From the NCBI GenBank assembly GCA_945878635.1, contig CAMCTV010000010.1, positions 1-35,037 on the forward strand: 35,037 nucleotides of DNA. The letters are read 5' to 3'. A model generated the notes under the pieces. That model saw only the letters and a list, made by a program, of their open reading frames with translations, was not told where the DNA came from and ran no database searches. Every line of letters begins with the position of its first letter. Position 1 is the stretch's first letter. This stretch comes from Chryseobacterium gleum. GTDB lineage: Bacteria; Bacteroidota; Bacteroidia; Flavobacteriales_D; Sanyastnellaceae. Below, in pieces: positions 8,164 to 16,229 of the stretch. A program made the position numbers and the translations under genes.

Positions 8164-9510
8164 TCAAATATCGCGATTAACATCCCAATTTTCCAAATAA
8201 TCTGCCACCCTTCTTACAAACATTCCTCCCAAAGCGCCATCGACAATGCGGTGGTCGTAACTGTGGGAAAGGAACATCATGTGACGGATGCCTATGAAAT
8301 CACCTGCTGGAGTCTCAATCACTGCAGGCTTCTTGCGAATGGCACCTACCGCCAAGATGGCTACTTGGGGCTGGTTGATGATGGGTGTTCCCATTACATT
8401 GCCAAATGATCCAACATTGGTCAATGTATAGGTTCCACCTTGAATATCGTCGGGTGATAATTTGTTGGCTCTTGCACGTTCGGCCAGGTCATTTACTTTC
8501 TTGGCAATGCCCACCAAGTTCAATTGATCTGCATTCTTGATTACCGGAACAATCAAATTTCCTGAAGGCAATGCCGTCGCCATTCCGATGTTGATGTCTC
8601 CACGAAGAATAATCTTATCTCCATCAACTGAAGCATTCACACCAGGGAAATCCCTGATGGCCTTGGCAACCGCTTCAATAAATATTGGCGTAAAAGTCAA
8701 TTTGGTTTTTTCCTTCTGCTCAAAATGCTTCTTTACTTTTTCTCTCCAGGTCACCACATTGGTCAAATCTGCTTCTACATAGCTCGTTACGTGAGGAGAA
8801 ACATGCTTACTCATCACCATGTGGTCTGCAATCAACTTGCGCATGCGGTCCATTTGAACAATTTCGTCATTACCGCTGACAGAAAGAGCAGGCTTGGCCT
8901 TGGGCGTTTCCTTGGCAGGCGATGGAGCGTCGGCAGCGGGGGTTGCAACTTGAGCTGCAGCCGCAGGGGCTGCAACAGCTGGAGCAACGTTCACCTTGCC
9001 GCGATTGGCAATGTAATTTTTTAAATCTTCTTTGGTCACTCTTCCGCCCTGACCTGAACCAGATACAGAGTCCAACTCAGCTTGACTGATTCCTTCTGCC
9101 TTGGCCATATTTTTTACCAAAGGTGAATAGAAACGATCACCGGAAACGATGGCTGCAGTAGGGGCTGCAGGTGAAGGGATCAAAGGAATATCAGGCATTT
9201 TTTCTTCAACGGCAACAGGTGCAGCAACAGTCTCAGCAGCGGGAGCAGGAGCAGGAGCTGATTCATCAGCACCCGTTTGAATGATGGCAATGGGTTGACC
9301 CACTTGAACCACATCCCCTTCCTTCACCAAGCATTTGATCAAGATTCCATCTTCAGGAGCTGGAACTTCACTGTCTACTTTGTCTGTTGCAATTTCAATG
9401 ATGGGCTCATCAGCTTTAACAGCCTCACCCTCATTCTTAACCCACTTGATAATGGTTGCTTCCGCAACACTCTCTCCCATTTTGGGAAGTAATAATTCTA
9501 TCTGTGCCAT
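8164..9510 (-). CDS. 2-oxo acid dehydrogenase E2 (dihydrolipoamide acyltransferase)
   Basis: A 448-residue E2 core enzyme. An N-terminal lipoyl domain (1-77) has its lipoylation site at Lys44 in ATDKVDSEV. An Ala/Pro-rich linker, a peripheral subunit-binding domain (about 127-165, ending GRVTKEDLKNYI) and a second Ala/Pro linker follow. The catalytic domain ends with SYDHRIVDG (His420, Asp424). It transfers the acyl group from E1-bound lipoate to CoA. The DKVDSEVP lipoyl motif and DHRIVDGALGG ending resemble branched-chain (bkdB-type) E2 proteins of Bacteroidota more than succinyltransferase (odhB/sucB). The sucA gene in this window therefore is probably not its partner. No E1 or E3 gene is adjacent. 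A clear promoter lies just upstream. Confidence 0.92.
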   Translation of the reverse strand: MAQIELLLPKMGESVAEATIIKWVKNEGEAVKADEPIIEIATDKVDSEVPAPEDGILIKCLVKEGDVVQVGQPIAIIQTGADESAPAPAPAAETVAAPVAVEEKMPDIPLIPSPAAPTAAIVSGDRFYSPLVKNMAKAEGISQAELDSVSGSGQGGRVTKEDLKNYIANRGKVNVAPAVAAPAAAAQVATPAADAPSPAKETPKAKPALSVSGNDEIVQMDRMRKLIADHMVMSKHVSPHVTSYVEADLTNVVTWREKVKKHFEQKEKTKLTFTPIFIEAVAKAIRDFPGVNASVDGDKIILRGDINIGMATALPSGNLIVPVIKNADQLNLVGIAKKVNDLAERARANKLSPDDIQGGTYTLTNVGSFGNVMGTPIINQPQVAILAVGAIRKKPAVIETPAGDFIGIRHMMFLSHSYDHRIVDGALGGMFVRRVADYLENWDVNRDI

Positions 9511-9520
9511 AAGTTGAGCA

Positions 9521-9548
9521 CAAAAATAAGCAAAATCAAGCCTCCAAA
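9521..9548 (-). promoter_or_regulatory. Bacteroidota-type promoter for the E2 gene
   Basis: On the minus strand, TTTG (9548-9545), a 16-base spacer and TATTTTTG (9528-9521) match the TTTG/TAnnTTTG consensus. The -7 element ends 10 bases before the ATG at 9510, which predicts a very short leader with no room for a Shine-Dalgarno site. The rest of the 9511-9672 gap, AT-rich and without an evident hairpin, shows nothing else. Confidence 0.6.
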
Positions 9549-9672
9549 AGCGTTTATTTCAGCCATAATTCAAGGTGAAGATGAATATAAAATTGGCGTT
9601 TTTTATTCCTCTAATTTACTTCATCTGCAGGGCTGACAAATAAAATTTTTCTATTGACATTAACTAAAAAAT

Positions 9673-10971
9673 TCACGGCTTCACTTTATTCCCATTCACA
9701 TCAATAAAAAACCACGGGCCATCTGCCTCCTCTTGCACCTCTGCCTTGCCTCCGGAAAAAGCTTTTACATTGTAATAAATGCAGGGAATAACCTCATTCC
9801 CATTTACATCTACAAAGCCTTTCTTTCTGCCCTCGGGAAAGTTGATACTGACTATCATTCTTCCATCATTGAACACGCCATTGATGCCGTCGTATTTGCA
9901 AGGCAGCACTAGTTTCCCCGCAGTATTAATCCTGCCTGATTTTCCGTTTTTCTTTACGTTGGAAAGTCCACGATTGAAATCGCCTGTAAGCTCATATTCA
10001 AAGGGGGTGGTGACTTCTCCCAATTTGTTCAAATGTCCCCACAGGTTGTCTTTTTTAGCAATAACATATCCTTCTTGAAAATTCCCTGCCCAGTCGTATT
10101 CAAAAGGAATGATGGTTGTGCCTTTCTCGTCAATAAATCCGTGCTTGCCATTCAGAACGGCGTGTGCTAATCCTTCGCGGAAATAAGAAATACTCTCATA
10201 TTGAAAAGGGATTAATACCTTTCCATTTCTATCAATAATACCAAATTGACCATTCAGTTTTGTAATGCACAATTCGCCACTAAATCGCATCTCAGCCTCA
10301 TAAACCAAGGGAAGAACAACCTCTCCCATTTTATTAATCATTCCCCATTTGCCATCTTTTTGTACAATAGATGTTTCCAGGCCAAAGTCGCTCACTCGAT
10401 CATAAATGACAGGAATGACAATCTTTCCCTCCTTGTTGATGAATCCCATTTTCCCATCTTTGTAGACAGTCGCTAATCCGCTATGGTAGTTTCCGATGCT
10501 TCCGTATTCCAAGGGAAGCACGTTTTTTCCTTTTTTGTCAAAGCATCCGTATTTCTGATCTATTCCGACAACAATCAAATCTGAAAAACGCATGCTGCGG
10601 TAGAACCAATCGTCGGCATCGGTATAAATAACAGGAAGCACTTCGTTTCCTTGCTTGTCAATGTATCCATAATGGGTAGGGTAGTCTCCGAAAATTTCTA
10701 CGCGAGCAACACCATCCATGAACGGTTCAATCTCGTCGTACATCATCGGAACAATCACATTTCCAAGCGTATCAATTATTCCTTTTTTGTCATTGGTTCT
10801 AAAACTGGCCAATCCATCCCGAAAATCATAAATACGATAAACCTCATCTTTGGGAATAAATTTCCTCTTGGCAGAATCATAAGTTCCTTCAATTTTGGTC
10901 TGAGCCAACACATTCAAGGTCACCAAAAGTCCAACAAATGAAAGAAAAAGTACCCTAACCGATTTTATCAT
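9673..10971 (-). CDS. WG-repeat protein, exported
   Basis: A 432-residue protein with a signal peptide (MIKSVRVLFLSFVGLLVTLNVLAQ) followed by ten or eleven WG-type repeats of about 35 residues. Examples are GFINKEGKIVIPVIYDRV, GFIDEKGTTIIPFEYDWA and GFVDVNGNEVIPCIYYNV. The repeats fill the whole mature protein, with no catalytic domain visible. WG repeats form beta-rich structures whose role is largely unknown. The frame is open to 11037, but the upstream part is not signal-like and the ATG at 10971 gives a clean signal peptide; an ATG at 10977 is an equally possible start, two codons upstream. It follows the ElaA-like gene on the same strand with a gap of about 55 bp; no convincing own promoter was seen. 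Confidence 0.85.
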   Translation of the reverse strand: MIKSVRVLFLSFVGLLVTLNVLAQTKIEGTYDSAKRKFIPKDEVYRIYDFRDGLASFRTNDKKGIIDTLGNVIVPMMYDEIEPFMDGVARVEIFGDYPTHYGYIDKQGNEVLPVIYTDADDWFYRSMRFSDLIVVGIDQKYGCFDKKGKNVLPLEYGSIGNYHSGLATVYKDGKMGFINKEGKIVIPVIYDRVSDFGLETSIVQKDGKWGMINKMGEVVLPLVYEAEMRFSGELCITKLNGQFGIIDRNGKVLIPFQYESISYFREGLAHAVLNGKHGFIDEKGTTIIPFEYDWAGNFQEGYVIAKKDNLWGHLNKLGEVTTPFEYELTGDFNRGLSNVKKNGKSGRINTAGKLVLPCKYDGINGVFNDGRMIVSINFPEGRKKGFVDVNGNEVIPCIYYNVKAFSGGKAEVQEEADGPWFFIDVNGNKVKP

Positions 10972-11026
10972 CGTCATCCTAAATTTTAAAAATTCACACA
11001 ACACCATAGTCATACACTTTAAACAA

Positions 11027-11476
11027 TTATTTCTCAATTCTTCTCATTTTGCAATGGGGAATATCATCTTCCAAATACCCCTCCCCTTCTGCCACAAAAC
11101 CCAAATCAGTATAAAACTTCAACAAATAAGATTGTGCTGAAATACAAATTTCATCTACCTCAAATTGTTTCATGGTTTGCTCAATGGCAATTTCCATCAG
11201 CTCCTTGCCCCAACCTCTGCCTCTCACCATTGGCGAGGTAACCACCCTACCGATAGACGCCTCAGGGTAACTCACATCCGGAGGCAATAAGCGTGCATAA
11301 GCCACCAATGCTTCACCGCTCTCCATTGTCAAGTGATAACTCAAAAAATCTTTACCATCCGGATCTTGATAAGGACAATTTTGCTCTACCACAAAAACCT
11401 CAGCCCGCAAGGCCAAAACCCGATGCCACTCCATCGCTGTCATATCCGACATTTTTTGCAATCGCCAATTTTTCAT
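11027..11476 (-). CDS. elaA: ElaA-like GNAT acetyltransferase
   Basis: A 149-residue GNAT-fold protein. The segment LRAEVFVVEQNCPYQDPDGKD is characteristic of the ElaA family, and VTSPMVRGRGWGKELMEIAIE holds the acetyl-CoA-binding motif A (R/QxxGxG/A form, here RGRGWG). The family's usual length is about 150 residues, which supports the ATG at 11476. The frame extends to 11674, but that would overlap the divergent uup gene and adds unrelated sequence. The physiological substrate of ElaA is not known. The start lies 35 bp from the uup start on the other strand, so the two genes share a very short control region. Confidence 0.82.
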   Translation of the reverse strand: MKNWRLQKMSDMTAMEWHRVLALRAEVFVVEQNCPYQDPDGKDFLSYHLTMESGEALVAYARLLPPDVSYPEASIGRVVTSPMVRGRGWGKELMEIAIEQTMKQFEVDEICISAQSYLLKFYTDLGFVAEGEGYLEDDIPHCKMRRIEK

Positions 11477-11507
11477 TGAAGCTAAGGTAAGCACCATCGT
11501 ACTTTTA
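11476..11507 (+). promoter_or_regulatory. Possible promoter for uup
   Basis: TTG (11476-11478), a 21-base spacer and TACTTTTA (11500-11507, one mismatch to TAnnTTTG) precede the ATG at 11512 by only 4 bases. If real, the transcript would be almost leaderless. The match is weaker than the other promoters in the window. Confidence 0.3.
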
Positions 11508-11511
11508 CCGC

Positions 11512-13362
11512 ATGAACTACTTATCGGTCGAGAATCTTTCCAAACGCTACGGCATTCGCCAACTATTTGAAAACTTGAATTTTGGAATTGAAAAAGGTCA
11601 AAAAGTAGCCCTCCTTGCCAGAAATGGTTCAGGAAAAACAACGTTGATGAACATCCTTTTTGGGAAAGAATCAACAGATGAGGGCAAGGTCATTTATAAC
11701 AAAGAAGTGCGTGTGGCCTATTTGGAACAAAATCCCCAACTGCATTTGAACAAATCCATTTTGGAAAATGTACTGGCTTCATCCAATGCCATGTCCAAGG
11801 CCATTGCAGAATATGAAGTTGCCTTACAAAACAACGGCGATTTAGAAAAAGCCATGAACAGCATGGATGCCACCGGCGCTTGGGAATATGAATCCAAAAT
11901 GAAACAAGTGCTTGGTGCACTGGAATTACAAGATTGGAACAAACTGGCCGGCCAATTGAGTGGCGGGCAACAACGCAGAGTGGCGTTGGCCAAAGTATTG
12001 GTAGAAGAACCCGATTTTCTTTTGTTGGATGAGCCCACCAACCACTTGGATTTGGACATGATTGAATGGTTGGAAAACTTCCTTACCCGATCACACATGA
12101 CCTTGTTCATGATCACCCATGACCGTTATTTTTTGGAAAACATCACCGATGAAATATTAGAGTTGGAGAATGGTCAATTGTACAAGTACAAAGGAAATTT
12201 CTCCTACTACCTGGAGAAAAAAGCAGAACGTGAGACACTGGAACAATCCACCCACGATAAACAAATGAACCTGTTTAGAAGAGAGTTGGTTTGGGCACGC
12301 ACCATGCCGAGAGCGCGCACGGTGAAGAGCAAGAGCAGAATGGATCGATTTCAAGAACTCAAAGAAAATGTAAGGAAAAGCCCTGAGGCGCAGGAGTTGG
12401 CTCCGGAAATCAACATGAGTCGTTTGGGAAGCAAGATTGTGGAATTTCACCGTGTTAAAAAACATTGGGGAGAGAAGAAAGTACTCAACGGTTGGGATTA
12501 CGTTTTTAAAACTGGAGAGCGTGTTGGATTGGTAGGTCCCAATGGTGCTGGCAAAACCACTTTGCTGAAAATGATGACCTTGAATGAAGAGCCCGATGGA
12601 GGCAAGGTCATTGTTGGTGATACTGTCGTAATGGGTTATTACCGTCAGAACATGGAAGACCTCAAGGATGGTCAGCGCCTAATCGAGGTGGTTCGTGACA
12701 TTGCAGAGTTTATTCCCTTGACCAAAGGCCGCACCATCACTGCCGCTCAAATGCTGGAGAAATTTTTGTTCCCCAAACCCATGCACTTTCAGTTGGTGGA
12801 TTCACTCAGCGGAGGAGAAAAAAAGCGTTTGCAATTGCTCCTCATCCTGATGAAAAATCCCAACTTCTTGATTTTGGATGAGCCGACCAATGACCTAGAT
12901 GTATTCACTCTAGCTGCCTTAGAGGAGTACTTGCAATCCTACCCTGGCTGCCTGGTCATTGTTTCCCATGACCGCTATTTCTTGGACAAATTGGTGGATC
13001 ACTTGTTTGTGTTGGATGGCCAAGGCAACGTAAAAGATATTTTGGGTTCCTACCAACAATTTCGCGATGATCAATCCAACCAACCCCCCGCCCAAACCAA
13101 ATCTGAAAACACTGAATCCAAAGAAAAAGCAAGCACTTCGGCTCCTGTCAAAAAGCTAAGCTTTAAAGAGAAGTTTGAGTGGGAGCAAATTGAAAAGCGA
13201 ATGCCTGAGCTGGAGGAAATGAAAAAAACCTTGGAAATCAAACTGAATGGCGTGTTGGATCAACATGATCAATTGATGCAAGTTTCAGATGAGCTGGCAA
13301 AAGTGATAGAAGAGCTGAATCAACTCGAGTTGCGCTGGTTGGAACTTTCTGAAAAAATATAG
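11512..13362 (+). CDS. uup: ABC-F family ATPase, Uup-like
   Basis: A 616-residue soluble ABC-F protein with two ATPase domains and no membrane segments. Domain 1 has Walker A ARNGSGKTT (36-44), LSGGQQRR and LLLDEPTNHLD. Domain 2 has GPNGAGKTT (about 342-350), LSGGEKKR and LILDEPTNDLD. The linker segment RRELVWARTMPRARTVKSK and the C-terminal coiled coil (about 545-616) are typical of Uup, as opposed to EttA or antibiotic-resistance ABC-F proteins. ABC-F proteins act on ribosomes; Uup has also been linked to branched DNA and replication. The first Walker A starts with Ala where Gly is usual; this is probably tolerated. sucA starts 57 bp downstream. Confidence 0.88.
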   Translation: MNYLSVENLSKRYGIRQLFENLNFGIEKGQKVALLARNGSGKTTLMNILFGKESTDEGKVIYNKEVRVAYLEQNPQLHLNKSILENVLASSNAMSKAIAEYEVALQNNGDLEKAMNSMDATGAWEYESKMKQVLGALELQDWNKLAGQLSGGQQRRVALAKVLVEEPDFLLLDEPTNHLDLDMIEWLENFLTRSHMTLFMITHDRYFLENITDEILELENGQLYKYKGNFSYYLEKKAERETLEQSTHDKQMNLFRRELVWARTMPRARTVKSKSRMDRFQELKENVRKSPEAQELAPEINMSRLGSKIVEFHRVKKHWGEKKVLNGWDYVFKTGERVGLVGPNGAGKTTLLKMMTLNEEPDGGKVIVGDTVVMGYYRQNMEDLKDGQRLIEVVRDIAEFIPLTKGRTITAAQMLEKFLFPKPMHFQLVDSLSGGEKKRLQLLLILMKNPNFLILDEPTNDLDVFTLAALEEYLQSYPGCLVIVSHDRYFLDKLVDHLFVLDGQGNVKDILGSYQQFRDDQSNQPPAQTKSENTESKEKASTSAPVKKLSFKEKFEWEQIEKRMPELEEMKKTLEIKLNGVLDQHDQLMQVSDELAKVIEELNQLELRWLELSEKI

Positions 13363-13386
13363 GCTACTGCGGCCTGTATTTCGGTT

Positions 13387-13394
13387 TATCTTTA
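13387..13394 (+). promoter_or_regulatory. Possible -7 element for sucA
   Basis: TATCTTTA differs from TAnnTTTG at the last base and lies 25 bases before the sucA ATG. No TTG is found at a suitable distance upstream. Confidence 0.3.
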
Positions 13395-13419
13395 CCCGCG
13401 AATTTCTAGCATTTGAAAA

Positions 13420-16128
13420 ATGAGTTCAGAGCAATATTTGGGCAATGCCGATATCCAAACGATAGACGCGTTATACAACCAATTCAAACAAGACCCTGAG
13501 AGTCTTGATATTTCATGGAGAAGATTCTTTGAAGGTTTTGAGTTTCAAAATGAATCTTATCCTGTCCTTCCTGATGGAAGCCGCCTCAACGCGGTGACTT
13601 CAAAGGAGTTTAAAGTGATTAACCTCATCAACGCCTACCGCAGCAGAGGTCACTTGTTCACCAAAACCAACCCTGTGCGTGAACGCAGAAAATATTCTCC
13701 TACTTTGGCCATTGAGAACTTTGGTTTGACCACAGCAGACTTGGAGGAAACCTTTCATGCTGGAACAGACATTGGATTGGGTGATGTCAAATTAAAAGAC
13801 ATCATTGCTCAACTTGAAAACTCTTACTGTCAAAGCATTGGATCAGAGTTCATGTACATCCGTGATCCGGAGCGTGTTGAGTGGTTAAGATCAAAAATTG
13901 AGGCCGTCCATAAACCCAAATACAGCAAAGAAGAAAAGAAGAAGATTTTTGAAATGACTTCCAAAGCTTCGCTTTTTGAGCAATACATCCACAAAAAATT
14001 TGTAGGTCAAAAACGTTTCAGCGTTGAAGGCTGTGAGGCCGTAGTTCCCGCAATGGACTACATCGTGAAGAAGGGAGCTGAGATGGGTGTTGAAGAGTTT
14101 GTCATTGGCATGGCACACCGCGGACGTTTGAATGTGTTGACCAACATCCTTGAAAAACCGCAAGAAGAAATCTTCCGCGAATTTGAAGGTGTTGAATTTG
14201 AAGGCAACATGGATGGTGATGTGAAATACCATTTGGGATATTCACGTGACATCACCGTAAATGGTCACAATGTTCACGTGACCTTGTGTCCCAACCCATC
14301 GCATCTTGAGGCCGTTAATCCAGTAGTAGAGGGATTGACCAGGGCCAAAATTGATCATTATTTGAAGGACGAGAAAAAAATCGTTCCCATTTTGGTGCAT
14401 GGTGATGCGGCTATCGCGGGACAAGGCATCGTATATGAAGTTATCCAGATGGCCTTATTGGATGGATACCGCACGGGAGGAACCATTCACATAGTCACCA
14501 ATAACCAAGTTGGATTTACTACCAACTATTTGGATGCAAGATCTTCCATCTATTGCACAGACGTGGCAAAGACCACACTTTGTCCCATTTTCCACGTCAA
14601 TGCTGATGATGTAGAAGCCGTTATTACCACCATGCAATGGGCATTGGAATACCGTGAAAAATACAACATGGACGTGTTCATTGACCTTCTTGGATACCGA
14701 AAATACGGCCACAATGAAGGAGATGAGCCCAAGTTCACACAACCAACTTTGTACAAGCACATTGCAGCTCATCCTGATTTGAGGGCGTTGTATTATAAAC
14801 AACTTTCTGAAGAGGGCACCATTACAGAAGCTGAAGCAGAAGAAGTAAAAGCCAACTTTGAGAAACACCTGGATGAAAGCCTAGAAAAGGCCAAAACAAA
14901 AAGCAAAGTATATGTCAAACACTTCTTGGAAGAGACTTGGAAGGATGTTCGCTTTGCCACACCAGAAGATTTTGATAGCACTCCAGATACAGCGGTTCCT
15001 CAAAAGAAATTGGTTGACTTAGGTAACAAATTGTCTACCCTACCCACTGGAGAAAAATTCTTTAGAAAATCAGAAAAGGTTTTTGAAGATCGCTTGAATA
15101 TGATCAAGAATGATCAGTTGGATTGGGCCATGGGTGAGATGTTGGCCTATGCTACACTTTTGGAAGAAGGACATCCGGTGCGCATTTCAGGACAAGATGT
15201 AGAACGCGGAACTTTCTCTCACAGACATGCAGTGGTAAAGACAGATGAAGATGCAGAGAAAGAGTTCATCACACTAAATGCATTATCAGACAAACAAGCT
15301 CAATTGAGCATTTACAACTCACTTTTGAGTGAATATGGCGTTTTGGGATTTGATTACGGATATGCCTTTGGAACACCCAATGGATTAACCATCTGGGAAG
15401 CTCAATTTGGCGACTTCAACAATGGTGCGCAAATCATGATTGATCAGTTCATCAGCGCAGCAGAAGACAAATGGGGCAGCATGAATGGTTTGGTCATGTT
15501 CTTACCGCACGGTTATGAAGGCCAAGGCTCAGAGCACAGCTCAGGAAGAATGGAACGTTTTCTACAATTGTGCGCAGAATACAACATGCAGGTTTGTGAT
15601 GTGACTACTCCTGCCAACTTCTTCCACCTGTTGCGCAAGCAAGTCAAACAACCCTTCCGCAAGCCTTTGATTGTCTTCACGCCCAAAAAACTTTTGCGTC
15701 ACCCCAAAGCGGTGAGCAGCCTCAAAGACATGTCCAAAGGATCTTTCCAAATGGTCATAGAAGACAACAGCGTTGACAAGAAGAAAGTCAACAAAGTAGT
15801 GCTTTGTACCGGGAAAATGTATTACGAAATGATGGAGGAGCGTGAGAAGAGAGGAGTCACCGATATGGCGTTAATTCGTTTAGAGCAACTTTATCCCTTC
15901 CCTCAAAAAGCCTTGGAGAACGCACTCAAAGGATTTGGTAAAAATACCCAATTGTTATGGGCACAGGAAGAGCCAGAAAACATGGGAGCGTGGAGTTACA
16001 TCATGCGCATGATGCGCAAATCAAACATTGATGTTGTAGCCTATCCCGCACAAGCCTCGCCAGCCGCAGGTTCAAGCAAAATGCATGAAGCCAGGATGAG
16101 ACTAGTGATGGACCAACTGTTTGCTTAA
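13420..16128 (+). CDS. sucA: 2-oxoglutarate dehydrogenase E1
   Basis: A 902-residue thiamine-diphosphate enzyme that decarboxylates 2-oxoglutarate in the TCA cycle and passes the succinyl group to E2. The N-terminal E2-binding segment (QYLGNADIQTIDALYNQF, PESLDISWRRFF) is present. Conserved E1o motifs follow: GMAHRGRLNVL (about 230-240), CPNPSHLEAVNPVVEG, and VHGDAAIAGQGIVYE (about 326-340), part of the cofactor-binding region. The C-terminal half contains the transketolase-type pyrimidine-binding domain, including SGQDVERGTFSHRHAV. Length is in the normal range and no motif is missing. The matching E2 (odhB/sucB) is not next to it. A terminator lies 20-45 bp beyond the stop. Confidence 0.97.
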   Translation: MSSEQYLGNADIQTIDALYNQFKQDPESLDISWRRFFEGFEFQNESYPVLPDGSRLNAVTSKEFKVINLINAYRSRGHLFTKTNPVRERRKYSPTLAIENFGLTTADLEETFHAGTDIGLGDVKLKDIIAQLENSYCQSIGSEFMYIRDPERVEWLRSKIEAVHKPKYSKEEKKKIFEMTSKASLFEQYIHKKFVGQKRFSVEGCEAVVPAMDYIVKKGAEMGVEEFVIGMAHRGRLNVLTNILEKPQEEIFREFEGVEFEGNMDGDVKYHLGYSRDITVNGHNVHVTLCPNPSHLEAVNPVVEGLTRAKIDHYLKDEKKIVPILVHGDAAIAGQGIVYEVIQMALLDGYRTGGTIHIVTNNQVGFTTNYLDARSSIYCTDVAKTTLCPIFHVNADDVEAVITTMQWALEYREKYNMDVFIDLLGYRKYGHNEGDEPKFTQPTLYKHIAAHPDLRALYYKQLSEEGTITEAEAEEVKANFEKHLDESLEKAKTKSKVYVKHFLEETWKDVRFATPEDFDSTPDTAVPQKKLVDLGNKLSTLPTGEKFFRKSEKVFEDRLNMIKNDQLDWAMGEMLAYATLLEEGHPVRISGQDVERGTFSHRHAVVKTDEDAEKEFITLNALSDKQAQLSIYNSLLSEYGVLGFDYGYAFGTPNGLTIWEAQFGDFNNGAQIMIDQFISAAEDKWGSMNGLVMFLPHGYEGQGSEHSSGRMERFLQLCAEYNMQVCDVTTPANFFHLLRKQVKQPFRKPLIVFTPKKLLRHPKAVSSLKDMSKGSFQMVIEDNSVDKKKVNKVVLCTGKMYYEMMEEREKRGVTDMALIRLEQLYPFPQKALENALKGFGKNTQLLWAQEEPENMGAWSYIMRMMRKSNIDVVAYPAQASPAAGSSKMHEARMRLVMDQLFA

Positions 16129-16147
16129 AATCTAAACTTATTTTGCT

Positions 16148-16174
16148 AAAGGCCATACTTGATATGGCCTTTTT
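16148..16174 (+). terminator. Rho-independent terminator after sucA
   Basis: AAAGGCCATA (16148-16157) pairs perfectly with TATGGCCTTT (16163-16172) around a 5-base loop, and a T-run follows (16170-16174, then TTTT after one C). It closes the sucA transcript just before the mfd promoter. Confidence 0.9.
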
Positions 16175-16182
16175 CTTTTCCA

Positions 16183-16211
16183 TTTGTCGAAGAAGGCATT
16201 GATTATCTTTG
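16183..16211 (+). promoter_or_regulatory. Bacteroidota-type promoter for mfd
   Basis: TTTG (16183-16186), a 17-base spacer and a perfect TATCTTTG (16204-16211) fit the TTTG/TAnnTTTG consensus. Transcription would begin near 16217, which places the TTG at 16209 upstream of the transcript and supports the GTG at 16230 as the mfd start. Confidence 0.6.
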
Positions 16212-16229
16212 CGTCCTGACTTATACATT

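Noticed and set aside
7954-8409. Open frame of 151 residues on the plus strand across the E2/PorE-like junction
   Set aside because: It is antisense to two well-supported genes and its product resembles no family.
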